Numbered from the stretch's first letter, positions 23,652-32,639 are shown. The stretch is 35,476 nucleotides of DNA from an uncultured Flammeovirgaceae bacterium (GCA_937884755.1 CAKZYJ010000156.1:1-35476); one strand, 5' to 3'. Made by a program: numbers and translations. Notes: generated from the sequence alone by a model not told the origin.

Positions 23652-25361
23652 ATGAAGGATATAAAAGAACATCAATCGGATAAAAGAGTCTACAATACAT
23701 TTTTCAATACGCATACCGTCGCTGGCATCATCATCAGTATTGGGGTATTCGTAATTTTCCTGGCAGGAGCTTTTGCGCTCTTTCAAAAGGAAATCAATAA
23801 CTGGGAAGTCAATAGTCAGCGGAGTAAGATTAATCTGAAGGATGTGGATTATGACCGGATACTCGCTGAGGTGGCTAAAAAAGGGTATCAAATGTATGCA
23901 CGTGATTTTCGTATTCAGCTAGGTGAAAATCGTGGTACTCATTTGGGTATTAGGGCAGGAATACCATCCAATATGATTTCCAAAGATTCATTGGGTCAGT
24001 TAACTACTTCCGACAGCCTGATATATGCGGAAGCCACTGCTCAAATTAATTATGTTGTTGACATCCAGTCTTATGAATTGATGAAACCTAATGAGTATGG
24101 CAAAGCAGGACAAATAGGTTGGATACTGACCCAACTACATTACTTCCGACAAATCCCGGTTGTAGGGATCTACCTGGCAGGAATACTTTCAATATTACTA
24201 CTATTCGCTTTAGTGTCTGGTGTGGTGATACACTGGAAGAAAATCGTCTCTAACTTCTTCACCTTCAGGTTAAAAAGTTCCATTAAAAACCTCTGGACAG
24301 ATGGGCATGTGGCGCTAGGTGTGCTTGGTCTTCCGTATCAGTTCATGTATGCCGCCACCGGGACGATATTTGGGTTGACTATTTTAGCCCTGCCAATCAT
24401 TTACCTGGTCTTCGGAGATGTGAATAAGGGAGCAGCCATTATCCTTCCTAGGAATGAAAACTATGAGCTGATTGGTGAAGCGGATCAAGTACATTCCATA
24501 AATACCCATGTTCAGGAGTTTTTGGGAAATCTACCTAGCCAGGATGTTAAAGGATTTCAAATGACGGTTAAGAGCTATGGAGATCAAAATGCCCATCTAA
24601 ATCTTACGTCAAATATTGATACGAAATTAAATTTTGCTGGATTTGCACAATCAGAATTTAGATTGGATGATGGCGAGCTCGTATACGAAAAGCGTTTGGA
24701 GGAAAGTTCTTTTCGTACCTCTTCATTGAGTTACTTCATAGGCTTGCACTTCGGAAACTTTGGTGGCTTATTTGTTCAAATTATCTACTTTATCATGGCC
24801 ATTCTGACTTGTTTTGTCATTATCAGTGGCGTAATGATTTGGCTGGTAGCTAGAGACAAAAAAGCCTATGCCACCAAAGCAAGATTCAATCGTAATGTGG
24901 GAGCCATCTATTTGGGAGCTTGCTTGGGACTTTATCCCGCGATTGCGTTACTATTCGTCATAGCCAAGGTATTACCTCTAGAAATGGAGATCCGCTATCA
25001 ACTTATTAATGCGGTTTTCTTTGGTTTTTGGTTGGCCTTTACCATCTATGCCTTTTTCATTAAAAGCAGCTATAAGATTAATAAACATGCCTTGCTAATT
25101 GCGGGAGGTTTAGGGCTACTCATCCCGGTACTCAACGGTTTACAAAGTGGGCTATGGCTTTGGAAGTCTTGGGACGGGGGATACGAAGATTCTTTTATCG
25201 TGGATGTATTCTGGTTGGTATCCGGAGCAGTTACGCTATACATCGGCCTTAGACTAAAACCCCAGACCGAACCCGTAAAAGCCAATCGGAAGAAACGGAC
25301 GTATACCAACGTTGCAGCCAAACCATTGCATGCTATTAATCCTACTCCCCGCACCCAATAG
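23652..25361 (+). CDS. XusC-like PepSY transmembrane protein
   Basis: 569 residues from ATG 23652, which is 2 bases after the previous stop; the frame stays open upstream but that part overlaps the DUF3649-like gene and is not likely to be used. TM1 region NTFFNTHTVAGIIISIG, then LTQLHYFRQIPVVGIYLAG, NLWTDGHVALGVLGLP and FIGLHFGNFGGLFVQIIYF show four membrane-edge His motifs; three more hydrophobic segments follow at about 415-530, so it is longer than the 411-432-residue PepSY proteins. The tail reads AKPLHAINPTPRTQ. The paralogue at 33375 has the same organisation. Family role: inner-membrane step of ferric siderophore use, probably iron release or reduction. Composition goes back to host-like values towards the 3' end. 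Confidence 0.9.
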   Translation: MKDIKEHQSDKRVYNTFFNTHTVAGIIISIGVFVIFLAGAFALFQKEINNWEVNSQRSKINLKDVDYDRILAEVAKKGYQMYARDFRIQLGENRGTHLGIRAGIPSNMISKDSLGQLTTSDSLIYAEATAQINYVVDIQSYELMKPNEYGKAGQIGWILTQLHYFRQIPVVGIYLAGILSILLLFALVSGVVIHWKKIVSNFFTFRLKSSIKNLWTDGHVALGVLGLPYQFMYAATGTIFGLTILALPIIYLVFGDVNKGAAIILPRNENYELIGEADQVHSINTHVQEFLGNLPSQDVKGFQMTVKSYGDQNAHLNLTSNIDTKLNFAGFAQSEFRLDDGELVYEKRLEESSFRTSSLSYFIGLHFGNFGGLFVQIIYFIMAILTCFVIISGVMIWLVARDKKAYATKARFNRNVGAIYLGACLGLYPAIALLFVIAKVLPLEMEIRYQLINAVFFGFWLAFTIYAFFIKSSYKINKHALLIAGGLGLLIPVLNGLQSGLWLWKSWDGGYEDSFIVDVFWLVSGAVTLYIGLRLKPQTEPVKANRKKRTYTNVAAKPLHAINPTPRTQ

Positions 25362-25369
25362 GCTCATGT

Positions 25370-25561
25370 ATGGAACAGAACCGCCCTGAACCTGAGAACC
25401 AACAGAACTTAGATCGCTACTACTGGGAGCTGCATCGTTGTCTGCGCCAAAACCCCCAACAACACTACCGCATCCTGCTGCGAGCCATGAAGCAGACGGA
25501 TGCCTTGCGGAAGAAGATCAAACAACTCTACGAAGAGCAAGAAAAAAAGGTCAGCGGATAA
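25370..25561 (+). CDS. 63-aa small protein of the operon-end family (D-R-Y-x-x-E-L-H-R)
   Basis: It starts 8 bases after the XusC-like stop. Homologue of the 56-aa protein at 3451: DRYYWELHRCLRQNPQQHYR aligns with DRFLLELHRRIEENPTQKWR, and RILLRAMKQTD with RILLKAQQEAD, followed by a basic Lys/Arg-rich helix. Predicted soluble and helical. Composition has returned to host-like G+C, unlike the genes before it. Function unknown; presence at the ends of two siderophore operons is the only clue. Confidence 0.75.
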   Translation: MEQNRPEPENQQNLDRYYWELHRCLRQNPQQHYRILLRAMKQTDALRKKIKQLYEEQEKKVSG

Positions 25562-25581
25562 AAGATATCTTAGATATCTTT
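25561..25581. terminator. Inverted repeat between convergent genes
   Basis: AAAGATATC (25561-25569) and GATATCTTT (25573-25581) form a perfect 9-base stem with a 3-base loop, placed right at the stop of the 63-aa gene and 50 bases from the end of the convergent serine hydrolase gene. It may terminate in both directions, although the stem is A+T-rich. Confidence 0.5.
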
Positions 25582-25630
25582 CCATCAATGAATCGATTTC
25601 TCTCGTCGAAAAAGAGCAAAGTCTTACAAT

Positions 25631-27280
25631 TCATAAGTTCTGACGATTGAAGATCACGTTTAGGGTCCGGCCGCTATTAATGCTTAATCCGATTAGTTCA
25701 TCCGCCTCATTACGATTGAAGTTTACGTAAAAACCGTAGTTGGTTCGGAAAAAATCAGAGGAGATGGGTTCCAACGTAATTTCACCCAGCCAACGGTGGT
25801 GAATACTCAGGTGGTCTTCCTCAACCTGTAGGTGGTACACGGTTTCTAGCTCATCGCTCCAGTAATCGCCTTCAAAATCTTTTAGATCATCCGTACTCGG
25901 GCTCCAGGGTTCTACCTGCGTAAAGGTCTGACGCGCATTCCCGCTCATTTCCATTTGCAGGTTACCATCATCAAGTGTTTCAAACTTCACTTCTTCTTTG
26001 CTCCCTTTGATCCGAAATACCCTAGCACCCATAGGAATGAGTCTGGTCTGACCACCGAGAGAAAGAGTATCCTCATCCATACGTAGTTTGGTGGACTGGT
26101 TCAAGGTAGATGCCCGGTACAACCCCGACAGTTTTTCCAGTTCAGCTTTATCAACTGCCACTGATTCAGGAACCATTTCTTCGGTAGGAATCATGTGCTC
26201 GGACAGCAAAAGTTCAGCTATTTTGGTACTGGAAATGACTCCCTTACCCCCAAAATTGGAGATTAAAATGATACCAGTATCGTGGTCAGGATAATAGCTC
26301 AGCTGAGTTAGAAAGGCTTCGTGTCCTCCAGTGTGGCGATACCGCCGCAGACCCCGGTAGGTGTTAATCCCAATACCCAGGGCGTACTCAGCGTCTGTAC
26401 CGTCGTTCAGTGTAAAAGGATCCAAAAACACCTTATTAGCTTCTGGGCCTCCAATCTCGGCAGTTCGGTAGTTGTTCGCCCATTTAGCTAAATCTTCTAC
26501 GCTGGTAACAATGTCGGCCGCCCCAAAAATTGCCCGATTGCTTTTTTCGTTGGCGTAGCTTTGATCACCTCGGTAGGAGTAGGATTCGGCGGCGTTGGGT
26601 ATTACTTCACCTACGTAGGTTTCAATGCGGGTGGCTTGCATCCCCAGCGGTTGGAAAATATTGGTTTCAATCCAGGTCTCGGCCGTCTCGCCGGTTACTT
26701 TCTCGAAGACTTCGGCTAAAATCACCCAGGCGGTGCTGTTGTAGGTGTAGCGCGAACCGGGGATAAACTCCAGTTGAGGCTGCTGGCGTACCACCTTCAG
26801 GCACTCTTCCCGCGAAAGCCGATCAACCCCGATAAACCGGCCCGCTAAGTTAGACATGGTATAGGCTTCGCGGTAACCGCTGGTATGGGTCAGTAGATGA
26901 TGCAAGGTTACCGTCTGCTCAAACTCCGGCCAGTCCTCCAAATACCGATGAACCGGGTCATTAATGCTTAACTTCCTCTGAGTGTGTAGTACCGCAAAGG
27001 CATACCCCAGAAACTGTTTGGTAACCGAGCCGATGTTATAGACCATCTTGGGGTCATTAGCAATACCGTAGGTCAGATTAGCCATTCCGTACCCCTTGCT
27101 AAAGATTAACTCACCACCCCGCACAACACCTACTACCAGTCCGGGGGTAGAATCATTAATATCAGGTGGGACCAAAGCATCGATGCTAGCTTCCAATTGA
27201 ACAGGATCAATGGATTGGCCCGCAACCGGAAGCGTGAAAAATCCGATGATCAGTACCAGAACAAAGTTTTTGTATCGCAT
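25631..27280 (-). CDS. Secreted serine hydrolase of the beta-lactamase / PBP4-like family with C-terminal lipocalin-like domain
   Basis: 549 residues, on the opposite strand from all other genes. Signal peptide MRYKNFVLVLIIGFFTLPVAGQ. Catalytic motif S-x-x-K is SVTK (Ser85, Lys88); the second motif is YNS within RYTYNSTAW (about 180); the third is HTGG within RYRHTGGHEAF. This is the class C beta-lactamase/DD-peptidase/esterase fold (PF00144). The C-terminal about 180 residues (from LSGLYRAST on, and DLKDFEGDYWSDELE) form beta-rich domains often attached to such enzymes. Substrate cannot be predicted: these are usually peptidases or esterases rather than true beta-lactamases. Esterases can cleave siderophores, but nothing here shows that. 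It splits modules 4 and 5. Confidence 0.9.
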   Translation of the reverse strand: MRYKNFVLVLIIGFFTLPVAGQSIDPVQLEASIDALVPPDINDSTPGLVVGVVRGGELIFSKGYGMANLTYGIANDPKMVYNIGSVTKQFLGYAFAVLHTQRKLSINDPVHRYLEDWPEFEQTVTLHHLLTHTSGYREAYTMSNLAGRFIGVDRLSREECLKVVRQQPQLEFIPGSRYTYNSTAWVILAEVFEKVTGETAETWIETNIFQPLGMQATRIETYVGEVIPNAAESYSYRGDQSYANEKSNRAIFGAADIVTSVEDLAKWANNYRTAEIGGPEANKVFLDPFTLNDGTDAEYALGIGINTYRGLRRYRHTGGHEAFLTQLSYYPDHDTGIILISNFGGKGVISSTKIAELLLSEHMIPTEEMVPESVAVDKAELEKLSGLYRASTLNQSTKLRMDEDTLSLGGQTRLIPMGARVFRIKGSKEEVKFETLDDGNLQMEMSGNARQTFTQVEPWSPSTDDLKDFEGDYWSDELETVYHLQVEEDHLSIHHRWLGEITLEPISSDFFRTNYGFYVNFNRNEADELIGLSINSGRTLNVIFNRQNL

Positions 27281-27653
27281 AGTCAGATTGTTAGTCGATA
27301 GGAAACGTTTTTAAAGTAATGGTGGGAATATACTATTTTCGTAGACAATTTCGAGGAAGCAACTACTTAAGCATTATTGGACTTAGGCATCGTACTTTCT
27401 AGTTTTTTGCGAAATATCAATCTTTCTCAGATGCTATCCATGCCTGGATCAGTACCCCTAAAACACCACCGGTAGCGAAAGTAATATTGGATTAACTCTT
27501 GATTGAGCCTCTAATTCGCAAGGCACGAAAATGTAGGCTTTGTAAGCGAATATGCATATAGTTTTCTTTTTCTCGGCACTGAATGGTTGAACTGAACCAT
27601 TTTTCAATCCAAATATACTACCTCTAGTGCTAAAATTTGACTACAACTAGCTA
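27281..27653. other. Intergenic region between divergent genes
   Basis: 373 A+T-rich bases upstream of both the serine hydrolase (minus strand) and the module-5 promoter. CAAATATA at 27610-27617 reads TATATTTG on the minus strand, a -7-like element, but it is about 330 bases from the hydrolase start and lacks a -33 partner at the right distance, so I do not call a promoter. No gene or remnant was recognised here. Confidence 0.5.
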
Positions 27654-27705
27654 TTGCATACTAAGGTAGGCTGGTGGATATTTGCCACTGTATAGAATCA
27701 GTCTA
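27654..27705 (+). promoter_or_regulatory. Promoter with Fur-box-like palindrome for the module-5 receptor operon
   Basis: -33 TTG (27654-27656), 20 bases, -7 GATATTTG (27677-27684), 8 bases, then TAGAAT-C-AGTCTA (27693-27705) followed by AATAA. The receptor ATG is at 27716, so the mRNA leader is only about 20-25 bases. Spacing and motifs equal those at 8289 and 17380, and ACTAGCTATTG(C/T)ATACTAA is shared with the former. Iron control by Fur is inferred. Confidence 0.68.
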
Positions 27706-27715
27706 AATAATACTA

Positions 27716-30115
27716 ATGCCCTCAACCTACCTACGCTATACGATCAGCGCACTGCTGATGGTATGCCTGTGCCCCTATTTGTACGCCCAATCGGCTACCT
27801 TGGAAGGATCTGTTTCGGACGCCAGTGGCGAACTAATGCCCGGTATCACTGTCATATTAGATAACGACCAAGGGGTCGCTACCGATGTGTCTGGTAATTT
27901 TATCCTGCGTAATATCTCTCCGGGAAAGCACACGCTTGCTATTTCGGGAGTAGGATATGCGGCTAAAACTCAGGCTGTCAGCCTGAAAGAGGGACAAACT
28001 CTTCGATTGAGCATTCAACTGGAAGAAGGTTTGTTGGAAATGGACGAAGTTATCGTTCAAGGAAAGTCCGAAGCTCAGGTTAAAATGGAGCAGCCTATTA
28101 AGGTAGAAGCGATGGATATCAGTCGTATCCAGGAACGCTCTACCCCGGTTCCTCAGCTAATCAACCAGATGCCAGGGGTCAACATCCGCCAATCGGCGGG
28201 GGTAGGCAGTACGGTGACCGTTAACCTTAATGGTTTGCAAGGCAATGCCATTCGCTACTTCCGCGATGGTATTCCGCTAGACTACCTGGGCAAAGCCTTT
28301 GACATCAGTATCGTGCCTATCGGCCAGCTAGGCGGGGTGGAAGTGTATAAGGGTATTTTGCCCGCTAGCTTAGGAGCTGATGCCTTGGGTGGGGCTATCA
28401 ACCTGATCAGTAACAATCTCTACGAGAGCCAACTAGACGTATCCTACGGTTTTGGCTCATTTAATACCCACCAAGCCAATGTCAACGGATTTTTCCAAAT
28501 ACCCGGTACCAAGCTTTATACTAAACTGTCTTCCTATTACGTCTCGGCCGAAAACAACTACGAAATGGAAGTTCAGGTGGTGGATGAAGAATCGCAAACC
28601 CTGAAACCCGCCAACGTGACCCGCTTTCACGACGGGGTAGAAAGTAAATTTGTGGAAGTAGCGGCGGGGGTTACTGATATTCGCTACGCCGACTTATTTG
28701 AGATTGGTTACGCCTACTTCGATAATGAAAAGGAAGAGCAGCACGGCTTCAACGTAAGCAAGCCCTTCGGCGAAGTGATGAATTACGAAAACTTTGATGC
28801 CTTTCATACCCGCTATAAAAAGGCCCTTGGTAAACTGGAGATAGACCTATTCGGGGCTTATAGTATGAAGAATACGCTCTTTGCCGACACCAGTGGTAAC
28901 CGCTACGATTGGAACGGTGATGTAGTAGCCGTGGTAAGCGGTACCGAGGGCGAAGCCAATACCAAATCATTCCGTAGCCTTGATTTTGAGAACTTTGTCG
29001 GGCGGTTCAACCTGACTTACCAACTGGGTAAAGCAGCCATTACCCTAAATCATAATATCACTACCGACCGCCGGGTAGGCAACGACCCTTTCGGTCAACG
29101 GATAGGAATTGATGGAGAAACGATTGACCCTTTTAGTATTCCGGCTAGTTACGACAAGAATATTTCGGGTTTACAGGTGACTTTTCCTCTATGGAAAGAG
29201 CGAATTACCCAGGTAGTAACGGCCAAGCGTTACGCCATTACTACCAGCTCGCTAAGTCAGTGGGGCATTGGTGATCTTACCCCAACTTTTTCGGATGAGA
29301 GCTACGGAGTTGGTACTTCGTTGAAGTTTTCCTTCAGCCCCGACCGATTTATCCGGCTATCCTACGAAAATGCAACCCGCATTCCCGAATCTCGGGAATA
29401 CTTCGGAGACGGTGCATTCCTGATTGGAAACCCCCTCCTAAATCCCGAACAAAGTCACAATATAAACTTAGGCCTCTACACGAATCTAGACCAAAATAAG
29501 GATTGGTGGTTGGACGTAAACGCCTTTTACCGCCACGTGCAGGACCAAATTATCCTACAACCACTGTGGTTGATCTTTTCTCAGTACCAGAACAAGGATG
29601 AAGCTAAGATCCAGGGGGTGGAGGCTAGCGTCAGGACAACCCTGTTTGACAAACTAAAAATAAGCGCCAACATTACCTATCAAGATGCCAGAAGGTTTAA
29701 TATCGAGACCCGTAGTGAACAAGTGATGGAGGGTGCCCGTCTCCCCTTCCGTCCGTTCTTCTACACCAATCTGAATTTTAATTACGACCTACATGGGTTG
29801 TTCGGTAGCAGCGATCGGCTTTCACTGTACAGCAATTACAGTTTTGTTGAAAAGTACATCTTCATTCAAATCCCTCAGTCACAGGAGCCGGGTATCTTTG
29901 AAAACGTAGAAGGCTCGCAACTAAGTAATCTGGAAGACTTCCTGATTCCGACTCAGCATATGGTGAATGCCGGGGCTTCTTATAAATTTAATGACCTCCC
30001 CTTGTGGCTGAACCTGGAAGTGAACAACGCCCTGAACCTAGAACTGTACGACAACTTCCGGATACCTAAGCAGCCTATTAACTACAATATAAAAATCAGA
30101 TACCAACTTAAGTAA
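27716..30115 (+). CDS. TonB-dependent receptor (XusA-like) without STN domain
   Basis: 799 residues: signal peptide (about 1-26, ending LYAQS), carboxypeptidase-D-like domain (about 28-110, LEGSVSDASGELMPGITVIL), plug (about 125-240, PQLINQMPGVNIRQSAGVG ... NGLQGNAIRYFRDGIPLDYL ... LGADALGGAINL) and a 22-strand-type barrel ending INYNIKIRYQLK. It is paralogous to the 19097 receptor from the carboxypeptidase-like domain on (same plug signatures, same FHDGVE and DLFGAYSMKNTLFAD-type loops) but lacks the STN domain, in line with the lack of a sigma/FecR pair in this module. Composition is host-like throughout. Two lipoprotein genes follow after 15 bases. Function: import of a ferric siderophore or xenosiderophore. 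Confidence 0.95.
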   Translation: MPSTYLRYTISALLMVCLCPYLYAQSATLEGSVSDASGELMPGITVILDNDQGVATDVSGNFILRNISPGKHTLAISGVGYAAKTQAVSLKEGQTLRLSIQLEEGLLEMDEVIVQGKSEAQVKMEQPIKVEAMDISRIQERSTPVPQLINQMPGVNIRQSAGVGSTVTVNLNGLQGNAIRYFRDGIPLDYLGKAFDISIVPIGQLGGVEVYKGILPASLGADALGGAINLISNNLYESQLDVSYGFGSFNTHQANVNGFFQIPGTKLYTKLSSYYVSAENNYEMEVQVVDEESQTLKPANVTRFHDGVESKFVEVAAGVTDIRYADLFEIGYAYFDNEKEEQHGFNVSKPFGEVMNYENFDAFHTRYKKALGKLEIDLFGAYSMKNTLFADTSGNRYDWNGDVVAVVSGTEGEANTKSFRSLDFENFVGRFNLTYQLGKAAITLNHNITTDRRVGNDPFGQRIGIDGETIDPFSIPASYDKNISGLQVTFPLWKERITQVVTAKRYAITTSSLSQWGIGDLTPTFSDESYGVGTSLKFSFSPDRFIRLSYENATRIPESREYFGDGAFLIGNPLLNPEQSHNINLGLYTNLDQNKDWWLDVNAFYRHVQDQIILQPLWLIFSQYQNKDEAKIQGVEASVRTTLFDKLKISANITYQDARRFNIETRSEQVMEGARLPFRPFFYTNLNFNYDLHGLFGSSDRLSLYSNYSFVEKYIFIQIPQSQEPGIFENVEGSQLSNLEDFLIPTQHMVNAGASYKFNDLPLWLNLEVNNALNLELYDNFRIPKQPINYNIKIRYQLK

Positions 30116-30130
30116 GAATAAAAACTACTC

Positions 30131-31351
30131 ATGAAAAATCAATTTAGCCTTTACGTATTAGCATTGCTGATGTTATCAGTCAGCTTCTTGGTTTCCTGCT
30201 CAGAAGATTCTCCCGAACCGACAGCAGTAGTAGACCCTACTGATGATGATAAGTTCGTGTTATCCATGATTACCGACGTTAGCAACGGTAGCGGGATTTT
30301 GATCCCGTACGATTCCATGCCCCACGGCACCGTAAATCCGGCCGATGCCTCAGGACTTTCTTTTGCATCGGTAAGGTCGGCCGGATACACCTACAAGGAC
30401 GCTATCTTCGAGAATAATAATCCCGCGGGTGATCCGGGTATTCAAAAATTAACGTTGTCTCCCAGTGGTCAACTGGTGGAGTCTGGATTTATTGCCAACG
30501 CCGTAATCAGTACAGTCAAAGACGATGATTTAGGCTATTACTGGAATCCCGATCTGAACCCCAAGGCGATCCAGACTTTTAATCCTACCACTATGGAGCG
30601 CACTGGGGAAATTGATCTCAGCGCCCAGCTCGATCCCTATATCACCGAGGAGGCTCAGGCGATTAGTTTTAACTGGTTTATGGAAATAGCTGACGATAAG
30701 CTCTATACTATGGTTTCTTTTGAAGATGTTAACGCCACACCAGTTTATGACTCATCCTTCGTGGCAGTGATCAATACTAATACCAACCAGTTTGAGGCCA
30801 TGGCCATCCACCCTGAGTTCTTTATGTTCGGTTATTTTGGCCAGCCCAACATTGAGTATACTGGAGTTGGTAGTGACGGTTACTTATATCTGGCTGCTTG
30901 GGGAGGTAGAAATTTTCAAATTAAGGGCACTATCCTGAGAATCAGGGCGGGCGAAACGTCCTTCGATCCAAACTTTGCAATCAAGTTAGATGATTTTGTA
31001 GGTGGGGCAGCAATGATGTACGGTGGCTCCTGTTACCATAATGGCAAATTATACTGTCGAATGAAAGATACTGCTGTCTTACCTGATTTTAGCAATTTTA
31101 ATGAAGTGCCTGACATATACCCTTACGAAATTGACTTAGCAACCGGTACGGCCAAGAAGATTGGTGGCACACCGGGTAGCAATCACAATTCTATTCACGG
31201 CCCGTTCCTGTACAACGAAAAAATATACTTCCCCGCTAGTAACCCCGACTACCAGGGCTACTACGAGTACGACCCCACAACCGGCGACTTAGCGGAAGAG
31301 ATATTACTTATTACTTCCGGGGTTCCCTCCCAAATTTACATTTTAGACTAA
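30131..31351 (+). CDS. XusB-like surface lipoprotein (DUF4374-type), tandem copy 1
   Basis: 406 residues. Lipobox FLVS-C (Cys23) followed by SEDSPEP, a surface-export type N-terminus. Blade motifs QTFNPTTMERTGEIDLSAQL, VYDSSFVAVINTNTNQFEAM, FGYFGQPNIEY, ILRIRAGETSFDPNFAI, YPYEIDLATGTAKKIGGTPG and YQGYYEYDPTTGDL are shared with the next gene, 21765 and the fragment at 6911. It starts 15 bases after the receptor stop. Expected to capture the ferric siderophore at the surface and pass it to the 27716 receptor. Cys residues in GGSCYHNGKLYCRM are specific to this copy. Confidence 0.88.
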   Translation: MKNQFSLYVLALLMLSVSFLVSCSEDSPEPTAVVDPTDDDKFVLSMITDVSNGSGILIPYDSMPHGTVNPADASGLSFASVRSAGYTYKDAIFENNNPAGDPGIQKLTLSPSGQLVESGFIANAVISTVKDDDLGYYWNPDLNPKAIQTFNPTTMERTGEIDLSAQLDPYITEEAQAISFNWFMEIADDKLYTMVSFEDVNATPVYDSSFVAVINTNTNQFEAMAIHPEFFMFGYFGQPNIEYTGVGSDGYLYLAAWGGRNFQIKGTILRIRAGETSFDPNFAIKLDDFVGGAAMMYGGSCYHNGKLYCRMKDTAVLPDFSNFNEVPDIYPYEIDLATGTAKKIGGTPGSNHNSIHGPFLYNEKIYFPASNPDYQGYYEYDPTTGDLAEEILLITSGVPSQIYILD

Positions 31352-31408
31352 CCCTCACTGTGATGGTAATTTCGTCTGATTACTACCCTCACCCTAATCT
31401 CACTAATC

Positions 31409-32617
31409 ATGAAAGATTTAATCCACTATACTCTCTTTTCTCTTCTGATTTTATCGGTAAGCCTCTTGGCATCCTGCTCCGAGAATGAACCAGCGGCCGA
31501 AGCTCCTATAGATCCGACAGAAGACGATAAATTTGTACTCTCGATCAATATGGGTCAGGAAAGTGCGATGTTGGTAGCCTTCGACAGCTTTCCTTCCGGC
31601 GATATTGATCCGTCGACGTTGAATGGTATTGCGATGAATAATGCTAGTTTCGGGAGCGAGTCGCACGGAGATGCTATCTACTACGGCGTTAATCCGGCTG
31701 GTGATCCTGGTATTCAGAAGTACGAAATTAATAGCGCGGGTCAGCAAGCTTCTGGTGGTTTTTTTGCTGGTGCAGAAATGTTCGGATTAGTAAATGAAAA
31801 CAAAGGTTACTATTTTAATCCCAACCTGAGTGATAAAGGTTTACAGATTTTTGATCCTACCAGTATGGTTAAGACAGGAGAAATTGACCTTACTGAACAG
31901 ATCAACACCTATGCTGCCGACACGGCTGTTAAAAACGTGACGATGGCTGGATTCATGAAAATGGCCAACGACAAGTTCTACGCCCAAGTACGATTTGATA
32001 ATGCCAATGGATTCCCTATTTACGATTCTACTTTTGTGCTAGTTATTGATCCTACAACCGACAGTTTTGTTGATTGGGCCGTATATCCGGAATATTTTCT
32101 TTTTGGCTATTTCGGGGTAAAAAGTGCTCATTTAGTGGAGTATGCCGATGACGGATACTTGTATCTTTCCGCATTTATGTCTGATTTCGTGGAGGGACCT
32201 AACTCCACAACTGTAAGGATTAAGGGCGGTGAAACTACTTTTGACCCCAACTTCAAAATAGACTACAACCAACTAGTGGAAGGAAATGCTTTTATCCTGG
32301 GGGGAGGGGTGTACCATAACGGCAAGCTCTACGCTAAAGTAAAACCAGTGGCACCCGACTGGAGCAACTCTGGTGATGTGAATATGTACCCTTACGAAGT
32401 TGACGTGGCTAGCGGTCAGATTACCAAGATTGATAACATACCGGTAGGTACTTGGGGCTCGGTTCAAGGCCCTTTTACCTACAATGGAATGGTATACATT
32501 ATATCCAGCACCGCTGATGGTGAGCATTACTATTCCTACGATCAGGAAACCAAGGCGACTGAGAAAGTATTTTCCCTCACCGCAGGGGTTCCGACCGATC
32601 TCTATATTATAGACTGA
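31409..32617 (+). CDS. XusB-like surface lipoprotein (DUF4374-type), tandem copy 2
   Basis: 402 residues. Lipobox LLAS-C (Cys23) followed by SENEPAAE. It aligns along its length with the preceding gene: PTEDDKFVLSI against PTDDDKFVLSM, NPAGDPGIQKYE against NPAGDPGIQKLT, DPTSMVKTGEIDLTEQI, FGYFGVKSAHLVEY, IKGGETTFDPNFKI, HNGKLYAKVK. The two diverged clearly, so the duplication is not recent. It may widen the range of ligands for one receptor or form a pair at the surface. 57 bases separate the two; a DUF3325-like gene follows after 22 bases. Confidence 0.88.
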   Translation: MKDLIHYTLFSLLILSVSLLASCSENEPAAEAPIDPTEDDKFVLSINMGQESAMLVAFDSFPSGDIDPSTLNGIAMNNASFGSESHGDAIYYGVNPAGDPGIQKYEINSAGQQASGGFFAGAEMFGLVNENKGYYFNPNLSDKGLQIFDPTSMVKTGEIDLTEQINTYAADTAVKNVTMAGFMKMANDKFYAQVRFDNANGFPIYDSTFVLVIDPTTDSFVDWAVYPEYFLFGYFGVKSAHLVEYADDGYLYLSAFMSDFVEGPNSTTVRIKGGETTFDPNFKIDYNQLVEGNAFILGGGVYHNGKLYAKVKPVAPDWSNSGDVNMYPYEVDVASGQITKIDNIPVGTWGSVQGPFTYNGMVYIISSTADGEHYYSYDQETKATEKVFSLTAGVPTDLYIID

Positions 32618-32639
32618 TAGTATTAGTAAATCCAAGAAA

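Noticed and set aside
23352-23891. 179-codon minus-strand frame opposite the DUF3649-like and PepSY genes
   Set aside because: It is the antisense of two well-supported genes; its length follows from their composition, and the product has no recognisable features.
27610-27617. Minus-strand -7 element TATATTTG for the serine hydrolase
   Set aside because: It is about 330 bases from the start codon and lacks a -33 TTG at about 20 bases distance.
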